Numbered from the stretch's first letter, positions 18,575 to 27,343 are shown. The stretch: 64,000 bases of DNA from Streptomyces sp. NBC_01142 (GCF_026341125.1 NZ_JAPEOR010000007.1:1-64000), one strand, 5' to 3'. A program made the numbers and translations. Notes: generated by a model from the letters alone, not told the origin.

Positions 18575-19591
18575 TCATGCGCCAGGCATGCACGAGCGCT
18601 GCTGAAGTGAGCCCGCACGGGCCGCGATCCGGTTGTGCCGCTCTGCCAGCGCGAGCCGGCGCCGCCCTGCCGTGGCGGCTTCCGCACCCGTCGCGGCAGG
18701 ACGGCTGTGGCGCTCCAGCCACTGCAACAGCGCGTTCTTGCCCGCGGCGAAGTCGACATCCCACACGTCCGCTTGACGCTGCACCCGAACCAGCCACCTG
18801 CCCCTGTCCCGGGGCGTGCGCAGCCCCGCCTGCTCGAATCGCAGCATCAGCCAGGCCAACTTGACCGCCTCGGGGAAGACGACCAGCGGGACAGCACGCG
18901 CCGAACGGGCCTCCAGCCCTGCCGTCCAGGCACGCTGCACCCACACCAGCGTGTCGGGCGCATACGTCCACCACTGGTACATGACCTGACAGGCATCGGC
19001 GAACAACTCCTCGCCGGCCGACTTGAACTTGCCCTGCAGACGCAGCCTGTCCCGGTGCACTGCCACGCACGCTGGTAGTGAGGACAGCGACACGGCCTCC
19101 GGATCGGTGCTGCGCGAGTCATCCGTCCACCGCAGATGCCGGCCGCACACCTGCCAGCTGTCCGCCGACATCAACCACACCCGCTCACTGACCTGCCGCC
19201 GGTACCCGCACAACGCGCACCACGGGACCAGATGCCCGCCCTCTGCTTCCCACGGCCACTGCCACACCGCCAGCCCCGTACCGGGCAGCAGCAGGTCATC
19301 CGCCAGTGACGGCAACGCCCACTGCAGCAGCCCCACATCCAGGCCCGACAGCACCGACAGATAGGTCCGGCCCTCCGCGTTCACCTTCATCTCGGTGTAC
19401 TGCGGATACTTCTCCACCTGCTCCGGATCCTGGGACGCCTCACCCTGCCCGACACGGTCGAGGAACGAGGCCAGGTTCAGGCCGTTGGCCCGCCCCAGCC
19501 GCCGCACGAACGAACCGGTCGACTCCCCGCCCACCGGCCGCACCTGCACCGGCAGCGGACGGCTCGGCCCAAGCAACCCCGTCAAGTCCAT
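18575..19591 (-). CDS. tniQ: TniQ-family target-selection protein
   Basis: 338 aa. The ATG at 19591 has GGGGAGGAAGTCCC upstream; the frame extends to 19669 without a better site. The N-terminus PLPVQVRPVGGESTGSFVRR, then LGRANGLNLASFL, is the TniQ signature. A zinc-binding pattern follows: PWCALCGYRRQ and, 20-odd residues on, SWQVCGRHLRW. The length suits Tn5053/Tn6022-type TniQ rather than the longer Tn7 TnsD. TniQ proteins recognise the insertion site and recruit TnsC. It lies upstream of tnsA, separated by 414 bp, so it may have its own promoter. No CRISPR array or cas gene accompanies it. Confidence 0.8.
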   Translation of the reverse strand: MDLTGLLGPSRPLPVQVRPVGGESTGSFVRRLGRANGLNLASFLDRVGQGEASQDPEQVEKYPQYTEMKVNAEGRTYLSVLSGLDVGLLQWALPSLADDLLLPGTGLAVWQWPWEAEGGHLVPWCALCGYRRQVSERVWLMSADSWQVCGRHLRWTDDSRSTDPEAVSLSSLPACVAVHRDRLRLQGKFKSAGEELFADACQVMYQWWTYAPDTLVWVQRAWTAGLEARSARAVPLVVFPEAVKLAWLMLRFEQAGLRTPRDRGRWLVRVQRQADVWDVDFAAGKNALLQWLERHSRPAATGAEAATAGRRRLALAERHNRIAARAGSLQQRSCMPGA

Positions 19592-19740
19592 GGGACTTCC
19601 TCCCCGCCACAGCACGCCCCACCAGGACACTCGTGCCGCTTCATACAGGCCGTCAAGACCCGACAACACCTTCGAGTGAACCTGCCCCGCCCCGGCCCCG
19701 GCACCTCGAAAACCTCCTCACCCTCGGAGCGAGGACTGCC

Positions 19741-22071
19741 ATGACACCCGGGGGAGGACAACGCGTGGCAACCCTGACACTCAACGGACTCAAGACACCG
19801 CTGCGCGGTCACCAGGACATGGCCGTGGACGCCATCGTCACCAGCTTCGCCGAAGGCACCACCCGCGTCACCAGCACCATGGCCACCGGAACCGGCAAGA
19901 CCCACGTAGGTCTCCACGCCGTACAAGAGACCGCGCCCCATGGCCGGGCTCTCGTCCTGGTCCCATCGCAGGCGCTGCTGGAACAGACCGCGGCCCTCTG
20001 GCACAGGGAAGGACGCCCCGGCCGCTACCTGGGCATCTGCTCGCCTGATGAGGCCCTCAGCCGTTCCCTGGCCAAGACGATGACGGTGCTCAACACGCCC
20101 GAGAGTCTCGCTGAGGTCGCCGCAGACATCGACGGCCCTCTCAACGTGTTCTGCACCTACCAGTCGCTGTACAAAGTCGTCCAGGCACACGCCAATTACC
20201 ACCTGCCGGACTGGGACGTCGTCGTCGCCGACGAGGCTCACCACACCGCAGGCCGCCTCGACAAAGCCTGGGGAGTCGTCCACGACAACGATGCGCTGCC
20301 CGCCCGCCACCGCCTCTACATGACCGCCACGTTCCGCAAGTTCGACCGCGGAAGTGTTGCGAACGGGGGGCTCGACGTCGAAGTCGCCTCCATGGATGAC
20401 CAGAGCTTGTACGGGCCTGTCGTCTACCGCCTCTCCATGGCCGAGGCCATCCAGCAAGGCCTGCTTGCCGACTACCGCATTGCCGTCATCACGATCACTG
20501 ACAAAGAGCTACGCCGCAGCCTGTGCGGCGGCGTCAACAGCTACAGCGCCGAAGCACTGCGGGCCGCCGCCGCCCAGATCGCTCTCCTGGTGGCCCAGCA
20601 GCGCTATGACCTCAGGCGCACCCTCACCTTCCACCCCTGCATCGCTGCCGCCGAAGCCTGTGCCGAAACACTGCCGCAGACCGCCGCCCGCATGCCCGGC
20701 CATAACCCGTCGCGGCTCCAAATCAACACCGTCAACTCCAGACAGAACTCCTTCGTCCGCTACCAGAACTACGCCGCCTTTCGCACCGCCCCGCTCTCCA
20801 CCCACCCCGCCGACACCCAGCCGCGCCGGGCAGTCCTGACCAACTGCCGCTGCTGCGCCGAAGGTATCGACATCCCCGCCATCGACTCCCTGCTGTTTGC
20901 CCACCCCAAGACCAGCACCATCGACATCGTCCAGTCCGTCGGCCGCACCCTCCGCCAGACCCCCGGCGACGGCAAGATCTCCACCATCATCATCCCCGTC
21001 TACACCGCACCGGGAGAGGACATCGGGCACGCCACCCGGCGCACCCGATTTCACCTGATCTATCAGGTCCTCATCGAACTCAGCGTCTATGACGAGCACG
21101 TCTTCCAGCGCGTTGAATACCTCAACGGGGACGGCGATCCCACCGAGCCCGAACTCGCAGCGCACCCCATCCGCGTCGATGAGATCCTCGCCGTCCTGGG
21201 CCTCAACCACGTCGATGCCCCCAACCAGGTCTGGGAGATGGGCTTCGGACAGGCCCAGCACTACCACACCGAACACGGCAACCTCGACGTCGCCAGCCGA
21301 CACATGACCTCCGACCGCTTTTACCTGGGCTGGTGGATCGGCCAGCAGCGCTCCCTACGCGCCAACCGCATGCTCCTGCCCGACCGCATCAAACGCCTGA
21401 CCGCCCTCGGCATGAGCTGGCAGCACCCGCCCCGCAGCATCGAATACAAACTCGACATCGCCCGCGACTACACCGCCCAGCACGGCCACCTCGCGCCCCG
21501 CACCAACGAACACCACGCAGGCATTCCCCTGGGCCGGTGGGTCGCCGACCGGCGCCGAGAAGCCCACCAACGCGCTCTCCCGTACTGCTACCACCGGGCC
21601 CTCAACGACATTTACCCCTGGTGGGCCGCCAGATGGAAAGAAGAGTGGAAACGCACCTACGCGAAGGCGCTCAAGGCCGCCCGACGCGGCGACCTCACCT
21701 TTCCCGACCTCAGCCCCGACAGCGACGATAGCCCCCTCACTCGCTGGCTCGACGACCAGATCGACCGTCTGGGCACCCTCACCGAAACCCAGCACAACCT
21801 GCTCGGCGCCCTCCCCTTCGACCACCCCCTCGCCCTCCTACTGCGCCGGCCTCGAGGCGCATCCGCCTGGGCCTTCGCCCGCGGCCTCCGCGCCGCCCGC
21901 ACCTTCTGGCGCTATCACCAGCACCTCAACGTCCCCCGCAACTACTCGTGCACCGTCGACGGCTACCCCCTCGACCTGGGCCGCTGGATCAGAGAACGGC
22001 GCCACGCCCCTGCCCAGCTCACCCGCGAACAACTGGACGCTCTGCAAACCCTCGACATGCGATGGACCTGA
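19741..22071 (+). CDS. DEAD/DEAH helicase with C-terminal helicase-associated (HA) repeats
   Basis: 776 aa from the ATG at 19741; a GTG at 19765 with GGGGGAGG 7 bases upstream is an equally good start. Helicase motifs: MATGTGKTHVGLHAVQ (Walker A), VVADEAHHTAGR (DEAH), YMTATFRK (motif III), and QSVGRTLRQTPGD (motif VI). Residues ~490-776 hold helicase-associated repeats with the pattern W..G...Y..EHG...V......LG.W...R, for example GFGQAQHYHTEHGNLDVASR and RLTALGMSW. It diverges from tniQ, with ~150 bp between the starts. Such helicases are common on Streptomyces arms and plasmids; the substrate is unknown. Whether it is cargo of the Tn7-like element cannot be settled without the element's ends. 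Confidence 0.85.
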   Translation: MTPGGGQRVATLTLNGLKTPLRGHQDMAVDAIVTSFAEGTTRVTSTMATGTGKTHVGLHAVQETAPHGRALVLVPSQALLEQTAALWHREGRPGRYLGICSPDEALSRSLAKTMTVLNTPESLAEVAADIDGPLNVFCTYQSLYKVVQAHANYHLPDWDVVVADEAHHTAGRLDKAWGVVHDNDALPARHRLYMTATFRKFDRGSVANGGLDVEVASMDDQSLYGPVVYRLSMAEAIQQGLLADYRIAVITITDKELRRSLCGGVNSYSAEALRAAAAQIALLVAQQRYDLRRTLTFHPCIAAAEACAETLPQTAARMPGHNPSRLQINTVNSRQNSFVRYQNYAAFRTAPLSTHPADTQPRRAVLTNCRCCAEGIDIPAIDSLLFAHPKTSTIDIVQSVGRTLRQTPGDGKISTIIIPVYTAPGEDIGHATRRTRFHLIYQVLIELSVYDEHVFQRVEYLNGDGDPTEPELAAHPIRVDEILAVLGLNHVDAPNQVWEMGFGQAQHYHTEHGNLDVASRHMTSDRFYLGWWIGQQRSLRANRMLLPDRIKRLTALGMSWQHPPRSIEYKLDIARDYTAQHGHLAPRTNEHHAGIPLGRWVADRRREAHQRALPYCYHRALNDIYPWWAARWKEEWKRTYAKALKAARRGDLTFPDLSPDSDDSPLTRWLDDQIDRLGTLTETQHNLLGALPFDHPLALLLRRPRGASAWAFARGLRAARTFWRYHQHLNVPRNYSCTVDGYPLDLGRWIRERRHAPAQLTREQLDALQTLDMRWT

Positions 22072-22680
22072 CCGATCCACCGTCCGCCAACCCGCCCCCG
22101 AGCCCCCGGCCCCCTGATCAATGACGTGCGTGAATCTACGGAGATCGGCCCCGCTGCGAGGAGGGGTCGGCGCCAACGGGCCGATCGGGGGCCGAACCAC
22201 CCCTGGGCAGCCTGAGCGGGAAGGTCACGGGCTCGGCGGCGCCTTCACCTGGGCGACCGGCTTGCGTGTTCGCAGCACAAGGGGCAACCGCCAGGCCGCG
22301 GTCTTTGCTGGCGTGTATCGCCGCACTGACCTGCTGCTAAATGCCCCCGGCGTGGTCCGTTCCAGCACCACCGTCGTCCGGCACCGAGGCGCAGCTCCTC
22401 AACGGTCTGCTCTCTGCCGGAGCGACATGTCGGCCACTTCCCCCCGGCGTGCGTCCCCCCAACCACGGGCGGCGGACGCGACCGCTGCCAACTATGTCAC
22501 CGGAATCATGTGAATGCCCCGGCTGCACGGGGGAGTTGCACACCAAAGGGGAGCCGAGCGCCAGCCGATGGGTGCACTGCGCGGCGTGCCGGAAACGCGG
22601 AGAGGAACACGAAGGTGAATAGCGTACGGGCCCGGGTGTGGCAGTTCCGGGTGCAGGGCCCGTCGGCGGCAAGGTCGGCT
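22072..22680. other. non-coding stretch with an inverted repeat
   Basis: No supported gene. A 9-bp perfect inverted repeat (GATCGGCCC at 22143-22151, GGGCCGATC at 22178-22186, 26-base loop) lies ~70 bp after the helicase stop and could act as a weak terminator. The rest may be gene debris that I cannot assign. Confidence 0.35.
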
Positions 22681-22915
22681 CCCACGTCATGTATCAGGTC
22701 AAAGGAACGGCAGGCCCCGTCCATCGTGCCGACATTGCATTCGGGGTGACGAACGGGACCTTCACCCGCGACGCGAAGATCTGGGGCGAGCGGCACGGGA
22801 TCCACTGGGTCGACCGGGACCGGCTACGTATCTGGGCCGAGCACGGCACCCGCTCCACCAACTCCTGCGCCTGTCTGATAAACCCCCGCGGCGGGCATCA
22901 GGTCGCCGCGCCGCG
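22681..22915 (+). pseudogene. C-terminal remnant of Mrr-like restriction endonuclease
   Basis: The frame through 22690 reads MYQVKGTAGPVHRADIA, then FGVTNGTFTRDAKIWGERH and GIHWVDRDRLRIWAEHG, which matches the C-terminal end of actinobacterial Mrr/restriction-endonuclease-like domains (G-x-GPVHxADIAxxVTNGxFTRDA..W). After EHG the reading moves one frame, where HPLHQLLRLSDKP continues the family's usual end. The catalytic N-terminal part is missing and no start is available, so this is a decayed fragment on the plus strand. Confidence 0.6.
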
Positions 22916-23060
22916 GCAGCTTAAGCACGTGTCGATGGTGCACCCCCTGAAGCACGGGCCTGTCCGCGAGCTGCCTGCTGCGGCACCGACCGGAGCCGCA
23001 GCCGCCTTCGACGGAGAATCTGCCCGTCGGCGGCTGCTCTTCTCCCGTGCTGAGCCTTCC

Positions 23061-23696
23061 CTATGCATCCCTCTGTGGCGGGGCCGTCTGCCTTGTCAGA
23101 CCCCGGAGGGCGGGGTTCGCGGCGAGGCGTTGCCGTGCCTGGTGGAGGTGGACGCGGACAGTGCTTGGCGTGATGGACAGCCGACGGGCGATGACGGCTG
23201 TGGGCGTGCCGAGCGCCCACAGCCAGGCCGTTTGACGCATGCGGTCAGGCAGCCGGTTGAGCGCTTCGAGCATTGCGCTGTTGCCGAAGCTTTCGATGAC
23301 GATTTCCTCAGGGCTGCGTTCGACCTCGTTGGCGTCGAGCATTTCGCCAGTGGTCACCTCGAGATGGAAGCGGCCCGACTTGAAATGGTCGGTGACCAGG
23401 TTGCGGGCAATGGTCACCAGCCACGCTGCGAAGTCCCGGCCCTGCCAGGTGAACGAGTCAAGGCGTGCCAATGCTCGAACGAAGGTGTCGCTGGTGAGGT
23501 CTTCGGCCGTGGCTTTCCCGCCGACGCGGTAGTAGACGTAGCGGTAGACCGTGTCGCAGTAGATGCCGTAGAGCAGGCCGAAGGCGTCGCTGTCCCCGGC
23601 TTGTGCACGCTCCACCCACTGGCGGACATCTGCGAGTTGTCCGTAGTCCGGCACCCCGCCCGAGGGGCGGGGCACCGGCGGGTGCGACTGCGACAT
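23061..23696 (-). CDS. BldN-like RNA polymerase sigma factor (ECF type)
   Basis: 211 aa. Region 2 reads DAFGLLYGIYCDTVYRYVYY, then RVGGKATAEDLTSDTFVRAL, and region 2.4 is FTWQGRDFAAWLVTIARNLV, closely like the developmental sigma factor BldN; the next stretch HLEVTTGEMLDANEVERSPE is also BldN-like. Region 4 (LPDRMRQTAWLWALGTPTAV, then IARRLSITPSTVRVHLHQAR) diverges from BldN and probably reads different -35 sequences. Its ATG overlaps the stop of the upstream small membrane protein (TGATG), so the two are co-translated. It looks like an accessory paralogue. Targets and signals are unknown; the small membrane protein may be its regulator. Confidence 0.85.
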   Translation of the reverse strand: MSQSHPPVPRPSGGVPDYGQLADVRQWVERAQAGDSDAFGLLYGIYCDTVYRYVYYRVGGKATAEDLTSDTFVRALARLDSFTWQGRDFAAWLVTIARNLVTDHFKSGRFHLEVTTGEMLDANEVERSPEEIVIESFGNSAMLEALNRLPDRMRQTAWLWALGTPTAVIARRLSITPSTVRVHLHQARQRLAANPALRGLTRQTAPPQRDA

Positions 23697-23944
23697 CAGG
23701 AGCGCGTGGGCACGGGGACGGCTGGTGACTGCAGCGCCATCCAGAGGGCTGCGCCCGCCTGGGCCAGGGCGGCCAGGACGCCCGCGAGCGCCGGGGCGGC
23801 GGCAACCGTGCCCGCGGCGGTCAGCGTCAGGACGACGACGATCACCACACGGACCGGGGCGGGCGACATCGAAGGGCGGTCGGGGCGCAACCTGCCGTGG
23901 GAAGGCGGGCGGCAGGGGAGTAGGGAACGCAGGGCATGACGCAT
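23696..23944 (-). CDS. small membrane protein coupled to BldN-like sigma factor
   Basis: 82 aa from the ATG at 23944, preceded by AGGAGTTCACCGCC. A basic N-terminus leads into one long hydrophobic region (PVRVVIVVVLTLTAAGTVAA, then ALAGVLAALAQAGAALWMAL), enough for one or two membrane spans. The stop overlaps the sigma-factor start. A membrane partner next to an ECF sigma gene often acts as anti-sigma factor, but this one has no cytoplasmic domain large enough for a classical anti-sigma fold, so the role is open. Confidence 0.65.
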   Translation of the reverse strand: MRHALRSLLPCRPPSHGRLRPDRPSMSPAPVRVVIVVVLTLTAAGTVAAAPALAGVLAALAQAGAALWMALQSPAVPVPTRS

Positions 23945-24305
23945 GGCGGTGAACTCCTGGGTCTGAGAGGGCCTTTCACCGTGCTCCGGCCAAGGACTGC
24001 GGCAAAAAGCCCCGCTGATGCTGTCTCTTTGGAGTGTGCGGCCGGTCACACCCGGCGTCCAGATCCCCGGATACGTGGAGAAGCTCACATACATCCGGCT
24101 AAACGCTTCCCGTGGCGGGATCGTTGAACAGTTCGACGGGGCAGGCGGAAAGCCGGTCCCGGGCGCAGACGGGTGCAGAGTCCTTCCGCGTCTGAGGGAG
24201 GCCCATCGTCCTGCTCCGGCCAAGAGACTGGGGCGATAGGCCTCCGCCATGCAGACCCGACCGGACATGTGGTCCTGGGATCAGGGCGCTGACGGACGGC
24301 AGGGG
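23945..24305. other. upstream region of the sigma-factor operon
   Basis: 361 bp between the start of the coupled membrane-protein gene and the end of the gene at 24306. It should contain the promoter of the membrane-protein/sigma operon. I cannot single out a promoter or operator. Confidence 0.35.
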
Positions 24306-24629
24306 TCAGGCCTGCCTTGCCGCCTGGGCTGTCAGGTAGCGCGGACCAGGGCGCGCGCCCAGGAGATCTCCCGGGTGCATCCCCTCCTCATAACGCCGCG
24401 GACTGAGGCGGCGGTGTTCCTCAGGACTGAGGAACACCAGCGTGACGCCTCCATCCGGGTGGCGGTAGCCGCAGCAGATGCGCCTGGTGCACACGTCCTG
24501 CGGATGCTCGTCCACTGCCGGGCTCTCCCCCGGAGGGTGCAGGTATCGCCGCAACTCCCGCTGGCAGGAGTCGACCCACGCCAACAAGGCGGCCCTGTTG
24601 CGCGGCCTCACCTCGTTGTCGGCGTACAC
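24306..24629 (-). CDS. hypothetical protein
   Basis: 107 aa from a GTG at 24629; no good ribosome site is visible. The sequence (NRAALLAWVDSCQRELRRYL, then CGYRHPDGGVTLVFLSPEEH) is hydrophilic, has codon bias like real genes here, and holds several Cys (CTRRICCGY). It resembles no family I can name. A 20-bp near-palindrome (GTTCCTCAG, two bases, CTGAGGAAC) lies inside it at 24416-24435. It could be the tail of a longer decayed gene. Confidence 0.45.
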   Translation of the reverse strand: MYADNEVRPRNRAALLAWVDSCQRELRRYLHPPGESPAVDEHPQDVCTRRICCGYRHPDGGVTLVFLSPEEHRRLSPRRYEEGMHPGDLLGARPGPRYLTAQAARQA

Positions 24630-24756
24630 CTAAAAGTGCTCGGCCCCGTGCAGGTGAACGTGCCCGGCCTGGTTGTCGCCGCATCGCGCGGAGCAGATGG
24701 CCCGGCAGCGTCACACTGTGCGCCAAGAGCGTAGATCGGTGGCGCCGGAAAATTGT

Positions 24757-25515
24757 GTGACAAAGCTGCGAGCCTTTGGCACGATCGCTCAGTTGTCCTG
24801 CCCTGCCCGATTCTGGAGGAACGTCACGACCGTCAATTACGAGCTCGCTCCGGCCTGGTTGCCGTGGTCCGTCGTCGATCCCGACCTCATTGCCTTCGAC
24901 TGGGACGATGAGGAGGGCCGTCAGGTTGCCACAGTGATCGCCTCGATGGTTCCTCCTTCCGGCGCCGGGTGGGAAGAGAGACATAGCTTCACCACCGAGG
25001 TCACGGCGCTTCTGGCAGCCCGATACGGCCGATGGGCCTGCGGATGGCATTGGGCGGTCGGCGAGGGCGGTGGTGGTGGCGTCGTCACCAGCTGGTGCTG
25101 CACCTCCCATTCCGTGGGCGAGTCCGCAGCGACGGCCGCCAAGGTGGTCGCGTCGCTGCTGGAGTGGCGCGACTGGCTGGAGGAACTGGCCGAGCGGTTC
25201 GCGCAGTTGGCGCCGCCCGCCGGGGCGGATGCCGAGGACCACAGCTGGCACCTGGAACGGGCGGCTACCCGACTGGTGACGGTGGTCGTGGACCGCACGG
25301 GTGCCGAATGCGGCTGGTACGGGCTCTGCCGCACGGTGCTGACGTGGTTTCTCTCTTCCACGGGCATGGGGCCGGAGACCGCGAAGGACGCGGTCGACGC
25401 CGCGATTGGTGGACGGTTCAAGAGCTGGACGGCACCGTCGCGGACCTTGGTCGACGCCGTGGGAGAGGATCTTGCCGTCGGCCTGACCGGTGAGCAGCCT
25501 TACCGTGACCGCTGA
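24757..25515 (+). CDS. conserved hypothetical protein paired with Fic protein
   Basis: About 252 aa. The start is uncertain: no ATG lies near the likely N-terminus (NYELAPAWLPWSVVDPDLI), GGAGG occurs at 24811-24817 without a standard start after it, and the GTG at 24757 is the nearest acceptable one; the frame opens as far up as 24673. The protein is acidic and rich in Trp (YGRWACGWHWAVGEGGGGG, then WRDWLEELAERFAQL). No domain is recognised. It overlaps the Fic gene by 26 bases, so the two are almost certainly a unit; by analogy with toxin-antitoxin pairs it might be the partner or antitoxin of the Fic protein, but no inhibitory Fic helix motif ([S/T]xxxE[G/N]) stands out. Confidence 0.65.
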   Translation: MTKLRAFGTIAQLSCPARFWRNVTTVNYELAPAWLPWSVVDPDLIAFDWDDEEGRQVATVIASMVPPSGAGWEERHSFTTEVTALLAARYGRWACGWHWAVGEGGGGGVVTSWCCTSHSVGESAATAAKVVASLLEWRDWLEELAERFAQLAPPAGADAEDHSWHLERAATRLVTVVVDRTGAECGWYGLCRTVLTWFLSSTGMGPETAKDAVDAAIGGRFKSWTAPSRTLVDAVGEDLAVGLTGEQPYRDR

Positions 25516-26140
25516 CGCCTTGGCTGCCTGGTGCCATGTCAGGAACCAGATCGACTGGGCTTCCGCGGTCGGTGAGACGCCGGCCCCGGTCGAGGCGGCC
25601 GTGGACGGCCTCGGCATCTGGTGCGATGCGGGGGGCCGCTACTCGAATCCGGCTCGAGGGGACCAATTGCTCGCGGCGCTGGCTCAGTCGCGCGCAGACG
25701 CTTCTCGTAAGCGCCCCCTCACCTGCGTGCTTCTGGCTGAATGGCAGCGGCTTGTCCTTGGCATGCCTGAGGTGTCGTTCCGGCAAGGCGATGCTTTCGC
25801 CAAGGGTGGCCGGGAACGCTACGCACTTACGCCGCACACCCAGCAGGACTTTGAGCACTGTCTGCGCGAGAGCGCTGACCCAAGAGTCCCCCTGGCCTCC
25901 CGTGCGGCCAGGGCCTACCTGGACGTGGCCTTCTTTCACCCCTTCCCGGATGGCAACGCCCGCCTTGCCATGCTCACCCTCGCCTATGTCCTAGAGCTGG
26001 AGGGAGTTCGGCTAGATCAGGCCGGCCCCTTGCAGAGCACCCGTTACGCGGACGACGCCGCTGGCGCGGCAGACCTGGCTGCCCTGGTCTCCATCCTCAT
26101 CCACTCGACCCTTCACCGGGCGACCAGAGACCGTCACTGA
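25490..26140 (+). CDS. Fic/Doc-family protein with altered active-site loop
   Basis: 216 aa from a GTG. Near residue 149 it carries FFHPFPDGNARLAML, the Fic loop HxFx(D/E)GN(G/A)RxxR with His, Phe, Asp, Gly, Asn and the first Arg kept, but Met where the second Arg normally sits. The upstream helix AARAYLDVAFFHPFPDG fits the Fic fold. Fic enzymes usually transfer AMP to target proteins, while Doc phosphorylates; loss of the second Arg changes the phosphate contacts, so the cofactor or reaction may differ. It overlaps the preceding gene. It may be a toxin or host-protein modifier. Confidence 0.8.
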   Translation: MSSLTVTADALAAWCHVRNQIDWASAVGETPAPVEAAVDGLGIWCDAGGRYSNPARGDQLLAALAQSRADASRKRPLTCVLLAEWQRLVLGMPEVSFRQGDAFAKGGRERYALTPHTQQDFEHCLRESADPRVPLASRAARAYLDVAFFHPFPDGNARLAMLTLAYVLELEGVRLDQAGPLQSTRYADDAAGAADLAALVSILIHSTLHRATRDRH

Positions 26141-26199
26141 GAGCGCAACCTCCCATCAGATTCTCCTGATCAGCCTGGCCAGGAGTTGAGCACGTACAT

Positions 26200-26600
26200 C
26201 CGTACGCGGCTGAGCACGTTGATGTGTACGCCGACACTCGTTCTCGTAGTGATGGGCGAAACCACTCTCGCCGGGCAAAGCCGCGTATCTCCCGCTGCGT
26301 CTGCCCCACACGGCTCTCGATGCCCAGGTACACCTCCGCGGGCATGGCGCGCCCGGAGAAGACTTCAGGCCGCTGGTGCACCAGCTTCATGTCCCGCACC
26401 CAGATCTTCGCTGTGCGTCCGTTCTTCCAGAGGTTGCAGTCCCGGCGGGTAGGGACGAGGTTCCACCAGGCATCGGGCCCGTCTGCGCATACCGCCTGCT
26501 CGTGGTCGAGCGCGTAGGCGGGTGCTGTCCCGCAGAAGACGCACCGCCCCTGGTTCGCTCAGCACCATCAACTGCAGCCACAGCGGATGTTGTCGCCGCT
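26200..26600 (-). pseudogene. HNH endonuclease, frameshifted
   Basis: On the minus strand an HNH core reads GRCVFCGTAPAYALDHEQAV, then WWNLVPTRRDCNLWKNGRT and KIWVRDMKLVHQRPE. It has CxxC, the DH of the HNH motif and the N...C zinc or structural residues. A TGA stop lies just upstream in this frame, with no ATG between. The expected preceding helix (PLWLQLMVLSE) is found one frame away at ~26545-26580, so a frameshift near 26545 has broken the gene. Downstream the frame runs on to 26097, beneath the Fic gene end. It is a relic of a restriction- or homing-type nuclease. Confidence 0.7.
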
Positions 26601-26720
26601 CGGTCTCCGCTCGCATCCCAGCCCGCCCCGTCCGCAGCCCTGGAGTCCACGACGGCGGACGGTAACAGCACCCACTGACAGTCCCTGTGTGATGCGGATG
26701 AACGGCGAGCGGCAGGTCTG

Positions 26721-27165
26721 TCAAGAATGAACGGAGAGGCTGCGGATCGTGCGGCCGCTCTCCTCGGTGAAGGCGTGCATGGCTGCGCGGTACCGGTCGC
26801 GGCGGGCCTGGTATTCGGCCTCCTCGGTGTTTCCGCGCCGCCAATAGGCCCCCAGGGCCTTGCCCGCCTCATTGACCTCACGCAACGCCGCAACGAGCCC
26901 GGCGTCGACGGAGAGAATCTCCACGCGTGCGGATGCCAGGCGGTGCCCTGCCAGGTCCCGTTCGACGACCCGGCCCTCAAGATGCAGCGCGTGCTCCTCC
27001 CAGATCCGGTTGCAGGTCACTGCTTGAGGCGACCACGTGAGCACATGCGTTCAGCAACATTTCGGTCGTCCTCGTGCGCGCTTCACTGCGTTTGGTTAAG
27101 TGCTGCCCCAGAAGGGCGATGGCAGCACCGAGCACCGTTGCGAGCAGAGTCCCCCATGCGTTCAT
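26721..27165 (-). pseudogene. membrane-anchored hypothetical protein, frameshifted
   Basis: The N-terminal part from the ATG at 27165 reads MNAWGTLLATVLGAAIALL, a membrane anchor, then TKRSEARTRTTEMLL. Near 27010 the reading must move one frame: NRIWEEHALHLEGRVVERD follows, continuing to EESGRTIRSLSVHS at 26721. Joined, the two give a ~145-residue protein with one N-terminal membrane segment and a long helical tail, a common actinomycete hypothetical type. A single frameshift, or a sequencing error, separates the halves. Confidence 0.6.
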
Positions 27166-27343
27166 GCCAGCGGTCTTCCACCGGCTCTTGGGCCCCAACC
27201 CCCGTGCACTCAGGCACGGCTGAGGGGAATGCCCGTTGCTGCTCGGCTCCCCGCACAGGCACAACTCAGACCCTTAGCGGCGTGTGTTTGAAGTGTGTTT
27301 CGATGTGCGCTTGGGGTAGGGTTGGGTATCGGAGGTGGTTCCT

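Noticed and set aside
22638..23939. 433-codon plus-strand frame
   Set aside because: Only its start matches a family (Mrr remnant); the rest is antisense to the sigma-factor gene.
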